From Persicaria tinctoria (taxonomy: Eukaryota; Streptophyta; Magnoliopsida; Caryophyllales; Polygonaceae), in contig JBANSL010000002.1 of NCBI GenBank assembly GCA_037127255.1, positions 5,066,001-5,130,000 of the forward strand: 64,000 nt of DNA, written 5' to 3'. The translations under genes were made by a program, and so were the position numbers. Under the pieces are notes generated by a model. The model worked only from the letters and a program-made list of their open reading frames with translations. It was not told the origin of the DNA and made no database searches. Below are positions 34,770 through 45,900 of this stretch, piece by piece (position 1 is the first letter of the stretch; every line of letters starts with the position of its first letter).

Positions 34770-37700
34770 ATGGAGTTGAGAGTATTGGGATGGTGGTGTT
34801 TCGCGGTGGCTATAGCGGCGGCGGTGGGCCAAGTCAGGGCGGAAGACGGAGGAGTGGAAGAGCACGTGGTGGTGTTGGATCATTCAAACTTCACTGATAC
34901 TGTTAGCAAGCACGACTTCATCGTCGTTGAGTTTTACGCTCCTTGGTAATGCGTCTCTTTGTCGTAGTTTATTTCGCATTGAATAAATTTATTTAAGAAA
35001 TAAAAAAAAGTGAGCATTTATGCATATATGAAATCAAAAAATAATGTTTAAATGGAAGGTAATATAATTATTATTCTTCCCTATTGATTTTTTAAAATAT
35101 ATCTATTTTTTTTACATATGTTTTTATAATTTTACTTTTAGCATTACATAAAATTTGTATTTTCCCAGGAATTCATGTGAAATATTGGGATATTAATATA
35201 ATATTACTAACCAATTCAACTGCAGCATTTTCATCGTAAAAATTGAAGAAATGTTGTGAAAAATTAGTAATCCAAAAGTCCATTATATATAATATATATA
35301 TACTCGATAGAATCAATTTATTCATTTATTATTATTAGTCAAAAATACATCGTTAACTTTCCAAGATAGGGTCAATATTAGCCATTTACTTTTGATTTTG
35401 ATCCGTTATGAGCGAGGCTAGAGATTAAACTGCCATAATATTGTATGGATTTTTTTTTTTTTTTTTTTATCTTAATCCAGTTCGATCGACTCAGTCGCTC
35501 TACATCTGGATCGGGTACTGTATGGCCCATTTAAGGGGTTGACCCTCCCAGTCACAAGCGACTCCATGTTTCCAAGAGGATTCGAACTTCGAACCTCTTG
35601 GCATGGGATATAGCCCCACAACCACTATTATATTAAGCCACAATGTCATATAGATAATATTTACTACTATTATATTATTATAATATTAAATATATATATA
35701 TATATATAAATTTAAAAACTTTATTAATATTATATATTACATTATGTAACTCTCAAATCCATATGCGTTACTTTAATTACAGGTGTGGACACTGTAAAAC
35801 TCTTGCTCCCGAGGTAAAAACTTGTTCAATCCATGTGTCGTTGAATCCTGCAATTGACATTAAACGATGCGTTTTGAAAAGAATTGAAACTAAACGCGGA
35901 TCATTGATTGATTTGGTGACAGTACGAAAAGGCCGCGGCGGAGCTAAGAAAGCATGACCCTCCGATCACTCTGGCGAAGGTTGACGCGAGCGACGAGTCC
36001 AACAAAGACTTAGCCGTTCAGTTCGAAATCAAAGGCTTCCCCACCATCAAAATCCTCCGTGACGGCGGCAAGACGCTGCAGGAGTACAATGGCCCTCGCG
36101 ACGCCCTCGGTATCGAGTACTACATCAAGCGCCAATCCGGCCCTGCCTCCGTTGAGATCAGCTCCCCCGTCGTCGCTGACACTCTCATTCGCGACACCGG
36201 CGTCTTCATTGTAAGTTAATTACCTCAATCCTATAATATTTTTAATCAATTGAAGTTTCTTTAATTAAAAAACATTGTAATATATGGTAAAGATAAGATT
36301 TTACCAATTTTGACTTTAATTAATCAATAAAACATTATATAATTAAAGATAAAATTTTATTAGTTATCAATAAAAAAGATTTTAACAAATTTCATTAGAT
36401 ATCAAATTATCAATACAACTATGCAAGTATATTTTTATAAAAAAATTCCCAATTTCGTTAAATATTTGTGCTAAAGATATATATGATTTTGATTATTATA
36501 TATACAACTTCCTCTTTTTTCCCCTAATTTGTTGGTGAAAAATATAAAGTCATGTACCATCATGTTTATTACCATTGGGTTTAGCCGGTCGGTCTGGCGT
36601 GGGTCTCTTGCCGAGGTCACGTGCTGGATTTACCACCAAAGAAAGGTGGGTTATTCAAAAAAAAATTAATACATAAAAGCTAGTTTTTTTTGTTTTTTTT
36701 ATATCTTAGTTCAGTTCGATCGACTCAGTCGCTCTACATCTGGATCGGATACTGTAGGATTCGAACTTCGAACCTCTTGTTATGGGATGTAGCCCCACAA
36801 TAGACTAACTTAATAAGAGATCCTAACATTTTTTTATCTATGGATGATTTTCATAAGAAAAATACAATAAGATTCTACATAAGATCGGGATCATCCGAAT
36901 CCATATTTTAACAACGATGACTCTGTGGTTCTTTATAGGCCGGTGTGTTCAAAGATTTCTCCGGGGAGGAGTTCAGCAACTTCACTAAGGTGGCGGAGAA
37001 GCTGCGCGCAGACTATGATTTCGGCCACACTTCGGACGCCAGCCTTCTCAAGCGCGGCGAGCCCTCCGTAGACAAGCCTACGATCCGGCTGCTGAGGCCA
37101 TTCGACGAGCCCTTCGTTGATTTCCAGGTTCAGTTCATTTCATTCCACTGTCATCATTTCTATGTTCACTCCACATTCATCCCTATAAATTTCATACATT
37201 GTTGTTTTCCAGAGCTTCGATTTGGATGCAGTGGAGAAATTCATCGCGGAATCCACCGTGCCTACTGTTGTCGTCTTCGACAACAACCCCCAGAACCAAC
37301 CTTATCTCTCGGATTTCTTCAACAACGACGCCGCCAAGGTCTATCATCCACCTCCAACAGGTTGTTTAATCGATTTCAGGCATCAATTGTTGTGATTTTC
37401 GGACTACTTTGTTGCAGGTTATGCTGTTTCTGAACTTCAGCAGTGAGGAATACGGCGATTTCCAGTCCAAGTTTGGTGATATCGCGGTTCTATTCAAGGG
37501 CAAGAACACCGGCTTCTTGCTTGGTGATGTCGAGCCTAGCGACTATGTCTTGAAGGTATACATTGATGATCATATTAGATGTAATTTTCTTACCAAGGAA
37601 TCATCTATAAAACTTAGTTTCGTTACTTTATCTTTCGCAGTATTTATCGCTAGAAGAGCGCGAATTCCCATTGATATACATACAGAAGAAGGAAGACGAG

Positions 37701-38438
37701 AAGTACATCCAAGAAGGCCTAAAACCAAACCAGCTTGTTCCATGGTTCAGGAAGTACATTGTGTGTAAAATGTCGCCTTTTTAGCTAAACGTGTAGCTCA
37801 GCTCGCTAGTTTCGTGTAGCTCAAAATTGATTGAAATCGCTTATTTGTAACAGGATGGCAAGTTGAAGGCCTTTGCGAAATCAGAACCGATACCTGAGAG
37901 GAACGATGAGCCCGTGAAGGTGGTTGTCTATGACAGCCTCAGGGAAATTGTGCTTGATTCTACCAAAAACGGTGCGTTTTGTTAGTTATAATGTAAGTGA
38001 TTGAAGGTGGTACTATACTAATGCGACGAAATGTGGCAGTTCTGTTGGAGTTCTACGCGCCCTGGTGCGGGCACTGCCAGAAGATCGCGCCTATCTTGGA
38101 TGAAGTCGCGCAATTCTTCGAAGATGATCCCAATGTGGTCATAGCGAAGATGGTAAGTCGTTAGATCAATCATTAGTTTCTATTTTTTTGTTATAGAGTT
38201 TCATAGATTGATATGAATATGTTTCATCTTGTAGGATGCGACTGCAAACGACTACCCAAGCGATTACTTCAAAGTGCAAGGCTTTCCAACTCTGTACTTG
38301 AGAACCGCGTCTGGGAAGATTCTGGCATACGAAGGCGAACGGGAGAGGGAAGCCTTTATCAGCTTCATTCAGGAACATAGGGATGACGAGAAGCTCGGTG
38401 ACAACGCCAACGATTCGAACATAAAAGATGAACTTTAG
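34770..38438 (+). CDS. PDIL1: Protein disulfide isomerase (PDIL1 type)
   Basis: Ten exons: 34770-34945, 35783-35813, 35923-36210, 36939-37127, 37213-37338, 37418-37555, 37641-37760, 37854-37971, 38040-38152 and 38235-38438. They give 500 aa. A signal peptide (about 1-24) starts at MELRVLGWW. Domain order is a-b-b'-a': the first active site APWCGHC (Cys60, Cys63) is encoded across exons 1-2, the second APWCGHC (Cys405, Cys408) across exon 9. The protein ends in KDEL, the ER retention signal. Asn-Phe-Thr sites near 40 and in exon 4 may be glycosylated. It forms and shuffles disulfides of secretory proteins. The intron 7 donor is the weak GTGTGT. Introns 2 and 3 carry SINE copies. Regulation by ER stress is likely from the ERSE upstream. 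Confidence 0.96.
35450..35644 (-). mobile_element. tRNA-derived SINE in PDI intron 2
   Basis: On the minus strand: an A-box-like start, the B-box-like GGTTCGAAGTTCGAATCC, a body with CGACTGAGTCGATCGAACTG, then a poly-A tail (plus-strand T run 35450-35468). A second, internally deleted copy is at 36683. Confidence 0.75.
36683..36812 (-). mobile_element. Shorter copy of the same SINE in PDI intron 3
   Basis: Shares the poly-A end, the CGACTGAGTCGATCGAACTG body and the B-box segment with the copy at 35450, but lacks about 65 bp in the middle (the GGAAACATGGAG to GGGCCATA part). Confidence 0.72.
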
Positions 38439-38805
38439 GCGTTTTAAAACCTTTTTTGCACGATTTTTTTGAAATAAAATGAGATAGTAGATGTTCCTTA
38501 AACTTCAGCAATAGAAACAGTGCAAAATATATGAATAACTCCGGGTTTCTATGAATCACGGTGGTTGATAGCCATAGGATCATACTATTGTTAAAAGGGC
38601 TTAAAATTTTTGAGTTTTTTTACCCATTGGATTAACTCGAAATCGAAAAACCCCAGTTTGACTCGACGCAAAATAACCGGTAACCTGATTGATTCGAAAC
38701 TCGATCTATCCGAATGATCTGAACCTGACTCGAATGACTCGATTAACAAGTCTACTTATAATCCAACAATTGATTATTAAAAAAAAACAAAGGAAATTTA
38801 TATAA
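38439..38805. other. Convergent spacer between PDI and DOG1-like genes
   Basis: Holds the 3' UTRs of both genes, which point at each other. The segment 38600-38750 is rich in CGAA/TTCG words (ACTCGAA, GATTCGAAACTCG) and may be a decayed MITE. Confidence 0.45.
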
Positions 38806-39666
38806 TTAAACCGGGGACTCATCATGGTTCTGAACCGGATCCTGGACCCGGTCTGGTTGATCGCCCGGTCCGGCTGGGCCGGTGTCATCCCTCTTCTTAC
38901 CCCACTCATGGACACAGATGTGGAGCTCAGCGGCGGCAATCAAGAAATGGACGGCCTGGATGGGAGTCAACGCGTCAATCAAACCCCTGAGCGTCCTCAG
39001 CCGTAGATCTTCCGCCCTCTGCAAGATCTCCCTCAGGCCCTCCTCTTTCGCCGCCAGCGCCGGGTCAACTCGCTCCTCCATCGATTCCCGGCAGTCGCCG
39101 CCTCCCCTCGCCATCTCCGCGACGGAGTGAGTGAGCTGCACCATGGATGAGTCGGCCACCGCCTCCTGCTGCTCCGCCATGGACTCGGAGAGTTTCTTCT
39201 CCTCCCGCAGCGTCTCCCTCTGCAACTCGTCCACGCGAGCGAGTTGGCTCGGCGAGAGGTCGCCGAGGTCGCCCGTGGCGGCGCCGCTCAGGAGATCGTC
39301 GAGGCGAGCCTCGAATTGGAGGCCGGATTTGGAGTAGAGGAGGTGGAAGGCCAGGGTAGGGCGCCAGCCGCCGATCCAGAGGAAGGCGTCCTCGAGGCGG
39401 GAGCGCCACGGCGGGGTGAGGACGGATAGAACGTCGCGGTGCGCCGATTGGGACTTGCGGCGGTAGTACTGGTCGTAGTGGCGGAGGACGCGGGTGACGA
39501 GGCGGCGGAGTTCGGAATCGCAGTCAGAGGGGGAATTGGCGGCGGAGGTGAGTTGTTGGAGGAGGTGGTTGTGGTCGGCGAGCCAAAGCTCGAAGAAATC
39601 GTGGAAGGAGTCGGAGGAGGAAGAGGAGGCAGTGAAAGGGGGGGAGGCAGGTAAGATGATAGACAT
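38806..39666 (-). CDS. DOG1-domain protein (DOG1-like)
   Basis: An intronless frame of 286 aa. The DOG1/TGA seed-dormancy-control domain is recognisable: SFHDFFELWLADHNHLLQQL near residue 20, then VLTPPWRSRLEDAFLWIGGW and RPTLAFHLLYS, and a long helical part ending in LIDALTPIQAVHFLIAAAELH. The tail after KKRDDTG is acidic, proline-rich and disordered. TGA bZIP factors share this domain but have a bZIP at the N-terminus, absent here. Relatives (DOG1, DOGL, RAS1) act in seed dormancy, ABA and salt responses. A TATAAAT-type box at 39734-39742 (minus) lies about 70 bp upstream of the ATG. GC content is much higher than the surroundings. Confidence 0.9.
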   Translation of the reverse strand: MSIILPASPPFTASSSSSDSFHDFFELWLADHNHLLQQLTSAANSPSDCDSELRRLVTRVLRHYDQYYRRKSQSAHRDVLSVLTPPWRSRLEDAFLWIGGWRPTLAFHLLYSKSGLQFEARLDDLLSGAATGDLGDLSPSQLARVDELQRETLREEKKLSESMAEQQEAVADSSMVQLTHSVAEMARGGGDCRESMEERVDPALAAKEEGLREILQRAEDLRLRTLRGLIDALTPIQAVHFLIAAAELHICVHEWGKKRDDTGPAGPGDQPDRVQDPVQNHDESPV

Positions 39667-40034
39667 GGCTGACCTTGAGCACAGGATCGGACGATGTAAT
39701 TAAGGAAGGCATGCAGGACAGCAGGAGATTGGGGATTTATAAGGGAGGAGGGAAAGCTTATGGAGTAAGGAATAGATAGAATTGAATGCATGGGAATCTG
39801 GGAAGTGGGGGGGGTGATGAAATGGAGGTGCCATGGATTTGGCCTTGGGGGTGAGTTCATATCTGGAGTTCATATGCAACTTGCAACTTAATTTCTGGCT
39901 AGTTGCTTCTGTACTCTGTTTTGTTGTGCTGCTGCTGGGAAGAAAGGGGGTTCCTTGTACAGAGGCACTATATAATTAGTGTGTGACAGTGTGAGTCAAT
40001 AGCCGCATGGTACTTTATGTAAAAAATTATGTGC
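39667..40034 (-). promoter_or_regulatory. DOG1-like promoter region
   Basis: The minus-strand TTATAAATC (39734-39742) is a good TATA box. No repeats before the poly-T tract at 40041. The longer plus and minus frames here are overlaps of the coding region. Confidence 0.5.
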
Positions 40035-40392
40035 GACTCCTGTTTTTTTTTTTTTTTTTTTTTTTTGATTAAGTAAAAATTCAGCAGGTCAGGGCTAGCC
40101 TGGCGAACCGAGAGCGTCCTTACGGATGAGATCACGCAGATCTGGATGGTTTCTGATGTGGTTGGCAGGAAGACCGTGGCCAAGGGCAGTACTTATTGGG
40201 CTCAAAACGGCCATCTCACAAAATATACAGAACTGTGTGATTGAGAGTGACTGCCTCTCCGTGGTTAATGCAATCAATAAAATTTGGAAACCACCATGGC
40301 AGATAGAAACAATCATCTCAGACATCCAATCCCTCCTTGGTTTGCGAGCAGGGATTGAAGGGCAGAGTGTATTCTTTAAAAAAAAAAAAAAT
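40035..40392 (+). pseudogene. LINE RNase H 3' fragment
   Basis: The frame from 40126 reads AVLIGLKTAISQNIQNCVIESDCLSVVNAINK, a typical RNase H (RVT_3) piece with the ESDC motif. It is preceded by a long T run (40041-40066) and followed by an A run (40379-40391). Only the last part of the domain is present. Confidence 0.6.
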
Positions 40393-41420
40393 TAGATATG
40401 TGGTGTATATAGTAAAATTTTGGGTGTAAATAACATTGGCTTATAATTATTGGGAGTGAATGCAGTAGTAGACTACTATAAAGTACTGTATTATATTCTC
40501 TCTAAAAAAAATTAATTTTGTTAATTTATTTCATTAATTTGTGTATCCACCACTTATACTTATAATTTCAGAAGCAGAGTTTTGTAAAAATTTGTGTCAC
40601 GTGTCCATCTATGAGCACACTTAAGAAAGGGCAGTTTTCACCTTCCTTGCTCACGTTCTCTTCCTTCCCAATACCAAAACCTAATATCCCTTTCATTTAT
40701 CAACCACCAATTCATCAAATTTCCTAAATGGAATTTGGGGAATAATAGCAATGGAGGTTTATTTAGTCGTCATTGTCTCTCCGCCTCTGAATCTCAGGAG
40801 TCACGCCATGGAGCGATTCTCAGACATTGCTACCTAATTAGATCTTCAATTGAACCTCACGGATAGCCCCGGGCCGATGAAAAGAGAAATCCAAACCCTG
40901 GAGGAGAAGAAGATGAAATTGAAGAGGAGGCGGTAGAAGAAGATGGTGATTCTGAGTTCTCTTTTGCCCGCCCAGATGCTTGTGTTGTCGATTTTTGTCG
41001 AAGAACGATCAGAGGAGGAAAAAGATAGAAGAAGACGAGAGTGAGAGAGGAGTCAGAGGACGAACGCGATAATGAGAAATCGAGAAAAAGAAGTCAAGCG
41101 AGAAGGAGATATGAGAGTGAGAGAGGTCGGACGAACGTGCAGGAGCCGATGGGCTGGTGGTCGACCACCTCGCCGGCGGCGCACGAATCTGGGATGGAGC
41201 CTGGAGTGGTGGACACTGGATATAAGCGATTCAGCAAAGATGTTGAACCCTGAAGGCGAACTGGAAGAATGACTGGGAGGCGAGGTAAGAGCTGCGAACA
41301 TAACCTATAACCTAAAGAGACTTTCAATAGGTATCGGCCAATATCAAAGAAATGATTTCTGCAACAAATTAAAGAGACTTTCAATGTTGGGAAGCAAAGT
41401 CTTCATCATCATCCTTGAAG
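40393..41420. other. Low-complexity region without an assigned gene
   Basis: 40850-41260 is rich in GAGAAG-type purine runs and gives several short overlapping frames on both strands; none matches a family I know. It may be flanking sequence captured with the TIM44 exon to the right. Confidence 0.4.
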
Positions 41421-41600
41421 GTTACGAATTTTGTAAAGACGGGTTATGAAATCTTCAAGGATGGACTGACTAGCAAGCCAAATAGAAGGAAACCGTTGAA
41501 GTGCCCATCAACACGAGAAATAAGTGATATGACTGAAATTGTGGTTGTAACTCTTCAACAATCTAGATGGACTCAAATGTGGGAGGAGTTCAAAGAAAAG
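41421..41600 (+). pseudogene. Single captured exon of TIM44 (mitochondrial import)
   Basis: 180 bp bounded by AG before and GT after, in phase 0, encode 60 residues similar to the middle of plant TIM44: VKTGYEIFKDGL, then MTEIVVVTLQQSRWTQMWEEFKEK. The plant protein has a closely similar KxGYxIVKDEL and a TE(I/V)VV-x-QSRWxxxWEEFK stretch. No neighbouring TIM44 exon can be found, so this is a fragment kept with its splice sites, pointing to DNA-level capture rather than a processed transcript. Confidence 0.6.
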
Positions 41601-42430
41601 GTAATATGCAAATGCTATTTTTGCTGCAGTTTTCATTCTTGATCAATCATCAAATTGGTCTTTTTCCAAGCGCAAGAGTTTTCCCTTTTAATTATTTAAC
41701 CAATTAAAACCTCGATTCCTTAATTTTGTTGCTTCACTCCAAGTCAAAAAAAAATAGAAAGGAAGTTGTCTTAGGGGTTGAGAAAGAGTAATTCATCCTA
41801 CCATCCATGTCAATTTTAGGTTTTAATGTAAGAGTGTATCAATTTAGTTTTTTTTTTAGAGTTTTTAGTTTTCAAGATTTGAATCGATTTTAGATATAGT
41901 TTCATCAGTTTTATTGGTTTGTGACTATTTTTAGGGATTATTGCTAACATCCGAAATCACTCATAAGATAAAAGTCATAAATCATTGCCAAACTTCATGA
42001 AGATATGTACTATTTTCTTCACCAGTTTGAGCTGCATAAACTCTCCCATCCTATTGCACACGTTAATCTTTTGTGTTTTTCTTTTACATGTACACATGCA
42101 CCTACTTCATATTTAACTTGATTTAGAAATTATTTTGTAGCATGATGTGTTCTTGATATTAAGGAATGGTATGCATTTCTCAACTGCTAGATTTTGTGCA
42201 TCTGTGTACTGTGATTTGTATAGAATGGGTATATTTGATTAGTGTTCTTATGACCATATCTGTTTTCATGGCATTGTTGTGAAATGGGCTGAATAAAAGT
42301 CATGATTTGTTGTTACACACCATAATTATTTTGGGTCATGTGTATTTGTAAGTTAATTCATCTTACATCTTAAATAAGATATTTTCTTATAGTTTGTGCA
42401 GAGTGGTTATATTTTATTAGTGCTCTTATG
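41601..42430. other. AT-rich DNA between the TIM44 exon and the P450 fragment
   Basis: An AT-rich motif (TTATTAGTGCTCTTATGGCCAT and a variant) occurs at 42236 and 42412. No gene seen. Confidence 0.45.
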
Positions 42431-42523
42431 GCCATTTGGATTGGTTAGGAGTTGGACGAGCCAGGGTTGGATGTGGTGCACGTTAAGGACCAGGTGTGGG
42501 ATCATACCCACAAGGGGCCAGTT
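42431..42523 (-). pseudogene. CYP96-like cytochrome P450 fragment, part 2
   Basis: Read on the minus strand directly after 48503 (the copia element removed, one target copy kept), the frame continues as PLVGMIPHLVLNV, HHIQPWLVQLL, TNPNG, then stops matching. NWP-hydrophobic-GM-PxL is the start of the P450 fold in the CYP86/CYP96 clan. The rest of the protein is absent, so this was already a truncated gene when the copia arrived or lost its remainder later. Confidence 0.65.
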
Positions 42524-42662
42524 TGATAGATTACATAGGTCTTAATATTGTATAGTGGGCTAAAAGCCCATTAAGGCCCAATACCTTTGTAACCTATATA
42601 TATGTTATATCAATGAATGGAAACCCGAAGGAGGACATTACAATCAATCTCATGATCTCACA
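42524..42662 (+). repeat. Copia 5' LTR
   Basis: 139 bp, TG...CA ends; holds TATATATA near 42596 as the likely promoter box. Confidence 0.95.
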
Positions 42663-42919
42663 TGGTATCACAGCCTAAGATCCAAAGACCCTAAATTTCT
42701 TTTTCTCTAACCCTAGCCTTCGCCACCTCCTTCTCTCTCCTCGCCGCCGCCCTCCCGCCGTCGGCCTCCCCGTCCCTTGCCGCCGCACCCTCCCTCCCCT
42801 CTTTCTCCCTCCTCGCCGCCACCTCCTTCTCTCTCCTCGCCGCCGCCTTCCCGCCGTCGGCCTCCCCATCCCTTGCCGCCGCACCATCTCTCCCCTCTCT
42901 CTCTATCTTTCCCGCCACC

Positions 42920-45900
42920 ATGTCTGTCGAAACCGCCGCCACCAAATCACCCTTTCATTCCGCCCTAACCATATCCAACATCAAAAATTGCATCCCTATC
43001 ATTCTTGATCATGAATCCAGTACCTACACCATGTGGTCGCACCTCTTCACGACCCATGTTAAGGCTCATAAAGTCCTCCACCACATTGACTCCTCCGCCA
43101 AACGCCCTGAAAGCGAAGACGATGATCTCTTCGCTCAACTTGACACCATTGTCCTCCAATGGATCTTCAACACCATCTCAAAAGATCTATTGACCACCAT
43201 CCTCGATCCCAAAGACTCCGCATTGAAGGCTTGGAAGAAACTTCAGGATATCTTTCAAGACAACAAGTCCACCCGTGCTGTCTATCTTGAGCACGAATTC
43301 TCAAGTTGCAAACTTTTTTCTTTCCCGTCGATATCTGCCTACTGTCAGCACATCAAGACCTTGGCTGACCAGCTCGATGCCGTTGACTCCAAACCCAGCT
43401 CCACACGCCTCGTCCTCCAGGTACTCTCGGGCCTCCCTTCTGAATACAATGCTGCTGCTACCCATATACATCAGACGGAACCTCTCCCCACGTTCGAAAA
43501 GACCCGGTCCCAACTGATCCTGGAGGAGACTCGCCTTCACCGTCAGACAACCGACGCCGCCAAAGACAAGACGGCGTTAGTCTCATCTAGTGACATCATC
43601 GAGCAACTTGCCCTACAGCCTGGCCGCAGCAACGATCAACAGGGACCAAGGGGCAGCGGCCGCAGCAATGGCCGCCCGCAGCACTACGATTCCCGCCACC
43701 CCTCTTGGTACCCCAACCCTGGCTACCCTCCTTGGATGCCCTATGGCTACCCCGATGCGTCGTTTCGTGGACCTGCCCCATATCCCAACCGCCAGCAGGG
43801 CTTGTTGGGTCCTGCTCCCCGCCCGTCGTCTGATTAGGCGTACCCGACTGACGTACACAACGCCTTATCTTCGATGCAGCTGACACCCCCTGACGCCGCT
43901 TGGTACATGGACACTGGCGCTACCTCTCATATGACGAACTCCTCAGGTACTCTCTCGTCTCTTTCTTTTAAGGGTCATGCTCATTCTATTATCGTCGGCA
44001 ACGGTGGTCGCCTTGCTACTTCGGGCATTGGCCACACCACACTACCAACCTCTACCAACACTTTGCACCTCAACAATGTCCTTGTTGCCCCCAAACTTGT
44101 CAAAAACCTTATCTCTGTCCGTCGGTTCACCACTGACAATAATGTTTCTCTTGTGTTTGATCCGTTTGGTTTCTCTGTGAAGGATCTTGCTACGGGGGTT
44201 ACTCGCCTGAGATGTAATAGCACCGGGGAGCTCTATCCTATGTCGTCGCCCTCACCATCCAGCCCGTCAAGTCCGGTCGCCCTCTCGGCATCATCATCCA
44301 GTCTTTGGCATGCTCGTCTTGGTCATCCCAGTCCTGCAGTTTTAGATTTACTTCGTTCTAAGAGTCTTGTCCAATGTAATAAAGAGCATCGCTCTAGTTT
44401 ATGTTCGTCTTGTCAGTTAGGCAAGCATGCCAGACTTCCTTTTCAGCGATCTTTAAACACTACATTCGCACCTTTTGATATTATTCATAGTGATATTTGG
44501 ACATCTCCTGTGCCTAGCAAGGAGGGTCATAAGTATTACCTTTTGTTTCTGGATGATTATACACACTTCTTATGGGTTTTCCCTTTGCACTTTAAATCTC
44601 AAGTGTTCCCTATCTTTGCCAAATTCCACGCTTACATCAAAACACAATTTCACGCCTCTGTCAAGTGTTTCCAATGCGACAATGGCCGCGAATTTGACAA
44701 CAAAGATTTTCACACTTTCTTTAATACCAATGGGATCTCCTATCGCTTGTCCTGCCCCTAAACCTCTCAACAAAATGGCAAAGCCGAACGAATCATCCGA
44801 ACCATTACCAATATGATGCGCACACTTCTTTTCCACGCATCCATTCCCCTCTTTTATTGGCCGTATGCCTTGGCCACCACATGCTACCTCCTCAACATAC
44901 TCCCTTCCACCACCCTCAACCATCGCTCACCGTTTCAGGCACTGTATTGCACTATGCCTATATATGATCACCTTCGTACCTTTGGTTGCTTATGCTTCCC
45001 TAATCAGTCATCCACTGCCCCCCACAAGCTTCACCCACGTTCCACCCCTTGTGTCTTTCTTGGCTACCCGTCTGATCATCGCGGTTACATTTGCCTCGAT
45101 ATCAAGACTCACAGGATCATTCTCTCTCGTCATGTCACATTTGATGAGTCGCGATTTCCCTTCGCATCTCCCACACCCCCTGTGTCGTCGACAGAGTCTG
45201 ATTCACCATTCCCTCACTTCATTCTTCCCCAGAGCTCTCCCGGTGCTCCTGCGTCTCCTCCTCCCCCACCTCCCTCGCCACCCCCCACCACAAGACCACA
45301 CACCCGCAGCGTCTCCGGAGTCTTCCGACCCCGTCAGATCGTCTCCATGACCACCGCCCATCACCCCGCTATCCACCGTCCATCACATCGCCAAACACCC
45401 TCGTCCCCCCTACGTGCGGCGCCCGCCGCAACCACCTTTGTTGCACCCGCCGCTTCGTACCCCCTGGCGGCGCCCGCCGCACCTGCCCCCGCCTCCCCCG
45501 TCCTTCCCGGCTCCCAGACCTCCCTCTCCCCCATCTCCACCTCCCACAAAACAGCCCTCCTCGACCCGAATTGGCAGGCGGCTATGCTCGACGAATACAG
45601 GGCCCTTACAAAGAATGGTACTTGGGTTCTTGTCCCGCGCCCTCCAGCGGCGAACGTCGTTCGCTGTATGTGGCTGATAGAGTATATTTTAGTCATGTTT
45701 TAAGAATAGATTTGCATATTAATTTAGAGCATCTTTACATATTTTATAGCTTAATTTATATTATTTGGTTTTCGGAGTCTACACTCGTATTTTATTATAA
45801 TTCAGGTATTTTGGAAGAAATTGTTCAATGTCATTACCGTGAGCACAAGGAAGAGCGGAGCAAGTTGTAAACATATTTTACGAGGAATATTGAGCTAGTT

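Noticed and set aside
36560..36660. Possible further SINE with A tail in PDI intron 3
   Set aside because: The A- and B-box matches are too weak to call.
39288..39860. 190-codon minus ORF overlapping the DOG1-like gene
   Set aside because: Low-complexity Ser/Pro/Thr composition caused by the GC-rich DOG1-like coding sequence in another frame.
42675..42945. Arg/Gly-rich minus-strand ORFs
   Set aside because: Antisense of a CT-rich repeat in the copia leader; no independent gene.
45361..45696. 111-codon minus ORF in copia
   Set aside because: Shadow of the proline-rich pol linker.
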